A DNA stretch of 13,490 nucleotides from Candidatus Nitrosopumilus sp. (GTDB lineage: Archaea > Thermoproteota > Nitrososphaeria > Nitrososphaerales > Nitrosopumilaceae), in assembly GCA_029880665.1 (NCBI GenBank), contig JAOUNZ010000011.1, positions 1 through 13,490 on the forward strand. The letters are read 5' to 3'. The notes below the pieces were generated by a model. The model was not told where the DNA came from and made no database searches. It was given only the letters and a program-made list of their open reading frames with translations. Each line of letters begins with the position of its first letter. Within the stretch, counting starts at the first letter, position 1. This document shows, in pieces, positions 12,272 through 13,490 of the stretch. The position numbers were made by a program, and so were the translations under genes.

Positions 12272-13490
12272 ATGGACAAAATTGTAGTTTTAGATTTTGG
12301 TTCACAGTATAGCCATTTGATTTGTAGAAGAATCAGAGAATTTTCTGTTTATGCAGAACTAGTTCCTTATGATATTAGTTATGATGAATTGCAAAAACTT
12401 AATCCTGCTGGGATAATTTTTTCCGGAGGACCATCAAGTGTCTACAATTCAGATGCTCCGAATCCAGAAGATAAAATATTTGAAATGAATTTACCATTAC
12501 TTGGGATTTGTTATGGTCATCAATTAATTGTAAACAAGTTTGGTGGTAAAGTAAAAAGGGCAAACAAAGAATATGGTTCATCTTTACTTACAATCGACAA
12601 CGATAAAGATTTACTTAGTGGTATTGGTAAATCAGTTAGGGCATGGATGAGTCATGGTGACGAGGCAGAACAGATTCCAGAAGGATTCAAAATAATAGGA
12701 CATACAGAAAGTGCAAAAGCAGCTGCAATTGCATCAGAAGAAAGGTCAATTTATGGAATTCAATTTCATCCCGAAGTTATACATACAGAACAAGGTATTG
12801 AAATTCTTAAGAATTTTGTTTTGAAAGTTTGTGGAGCAAAGCAAGATTGGACTATGGAAGGATTCATAGATTCAGCTGTAGAAAAAATTTCAAAAATAGA
12901 TGGAAATGTACTTTGTGGAGTAAGTGGTGGAATTGATTCTACAGTGGTAGCGTTACTTATTCATAGAGCAATTGGAGACAGACTCAAGTGTGTTTTTGTA
13001 AACAATGGATTGTTACGACTAAATGAAGAAAAGGAAATTGAGGAGATGTTTAAAGATAATTTTAAAGTAGATTTCACATCAATAAATGCAGCGGATGAGT
13101 TTCTTAAGAAACTCAAAGAGATAGAAGATCCTGAAAGAAAAAGAATGATAGTAGGAGAAGAATTTATTCGTGTGTTTTCTAAATTTGCTGAAACTAACGG
13201 TCCCTTCAAATGGCTTGCTCAAGGCACACTATATCCGGATGTTATTGAAAGTGGGGTTTCAAAAGGCCCTGCAGCAGTGATTAAATCTCATCATAATGTA
13301 GGAGGACTACCAGATTGGCTTAATTTGGAAATATTAGAACCGTTAAGAGATCTATATAAAGATGAAGTAAGAAAGATTGCAAAAATTCTTAGAGTTCCAG
13401 AAAAACTTTTCATGCGACATCCATTTCCAGGTCCAGGTCTTGCGGTTAGGATAATTGGAGAAGTCACTCCAACAAAACTGAATATGGTTA
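12272..13490 (+). CDS. guaA: GMP synthase, fused glutamine amidotransferase and synthetase (partial, right edge)
   Basis: GuaA aminates XMP to GMP using glutamine and ATP. The first 406 codons are present and uninterrupted; about 100 remain beyond the window. The N-terminal class I amidotransferase has Cys80 in GICYGHQ, and His166 and Glu168 in FHPEV, a complete triad. The ATP pyrophosphatase domain has the PP-loop SGGIDS (218-223), followed by FVNNGLLR, AQGTLYPDVIES and SHHNVGGLP, then the start of the dimerisation region (RHPFPGPGLAVR). It is the one-chain form, unlike the separate GuaAa and GuaAb subunits of many euryarchaea. The ATG at 12272 follows the previous stop by four bases. With guaB it completes IMP to GMP within this window. 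Confidence 0.97.
   Translation, partial: MDKIVVLDFGSQYSHLICRRIREFSVYAELVPYDISYDELQKLNPAGIIFSGGPSSVYNSDAPNPEDKIFEMNLPLLGICYGHQLIVNKFGGKVKRANKEYGSSLLTIDNDKDLLSGIGKSVRAWMSHGDEAEQIPEGFKIIGHTESAKAAAIASEERSIYGIQFHPEVIHTEQGIEILKNFVLKVCGAKQDWTMEGFIDSAVEKISKIDGNVLCGVSGGIDSTVVALLIHRAIGDRLKCVFVNNGLLRLNEEKEIEEMFKDNFKVDFTSINAADEFLKKLKEIEDPERKRMIVGEEFIRVFSKFAETNGPFKWLAQGTLYPDVIESGVSKGPAAVIKSHHNVGGLPDWLNLEILEPLRDLYKDEVRKIAKILRVPEKLFMRHPFPGPGLAVRIIGEVTPTKLNMV

Noticed and set aside
1..13490. Mobile element, CRISPR array, toxin-antitoxin or defence system
   Set aside because: No transposase, integrase, terminal repeats, spaced repeats or defence-family motifs were found; the gene content is housekeeping throughout.

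Overview
The window looks like a chromosomal segment from an ammonia-oxidising thaumarchaeon (Nitrosopumilus-like). It is very AT-rich and compact. It carries archaeal-only genes: TiaS for agmatidine, Dph2 for diphthamide, exosome Csl4, an MptE-type pterin diphosphokinase, and an initiator tRNA with an A1-U72 pair. Several first genes have a TATA box centred about 26 nt before the start codon, as expected for leaderless transcripts. The assignment rests on gene content and style only, because no database search was possible.

Region 1 (1-2.4 kb, minus strand): a membrane-anchored or exported PQQ-type sugar dehydrogenase is followed, after one base, by a class II HMG-CoA reductase that runs off the left edge. 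Region 2 (2.38-4.95 kb): a palindromic TATA element lies between the dehydrogenase and a plus-strand initiator tRNA-Met. The tRNA contains a 15-nt insertion in its D-loop that looks like an intron. It converges on tiaS with one base between them, and tiaS is divergent from dph2. Four translation-related items (start tRNA, tRNA modification, EF-2 modification, and csl4 a little further on for RNA decay) therefore sit close together.

Region 3 (5.0-8.1 kb): a crotonyl/acryloyl-CoA reductase-like dehydrogenase (minus) is divergent from a csl4-pheA pair (plus). pheA overlaps, stop to stop, a two-TM hypothetical protein. Region 4 (8.1-8.55 kb) is the only long stretch without an evident conventional gene. 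It holds a candidate 23-residue leaderless microprotein gene and a second strong TATA box with no ORF behind it.

Region 5 (8.55-13.49 kb): guaB (IMP dehydrogenase) and a dihydropteroate synthase homologue are on the minus strand. They are divergent from mptE, an unrecognised coiled-coil protein, and guaA (GMP synthase, cut by the right edge). Together these make GMP from IMP and run the last common steps of pterin assembly, for which GTP is the precursor. The window therefore groups guanine nucleotide synthesis with the pathway that uses it. No mobile element, CRISPR array or sign of recent foreign DNA was seen. The most unusual items are the D-loop intron in the initiator tRNA, the microprotein, and altered active-site motifs in the sugar dehydrogenase and the dihydropteroate synthase homologue.
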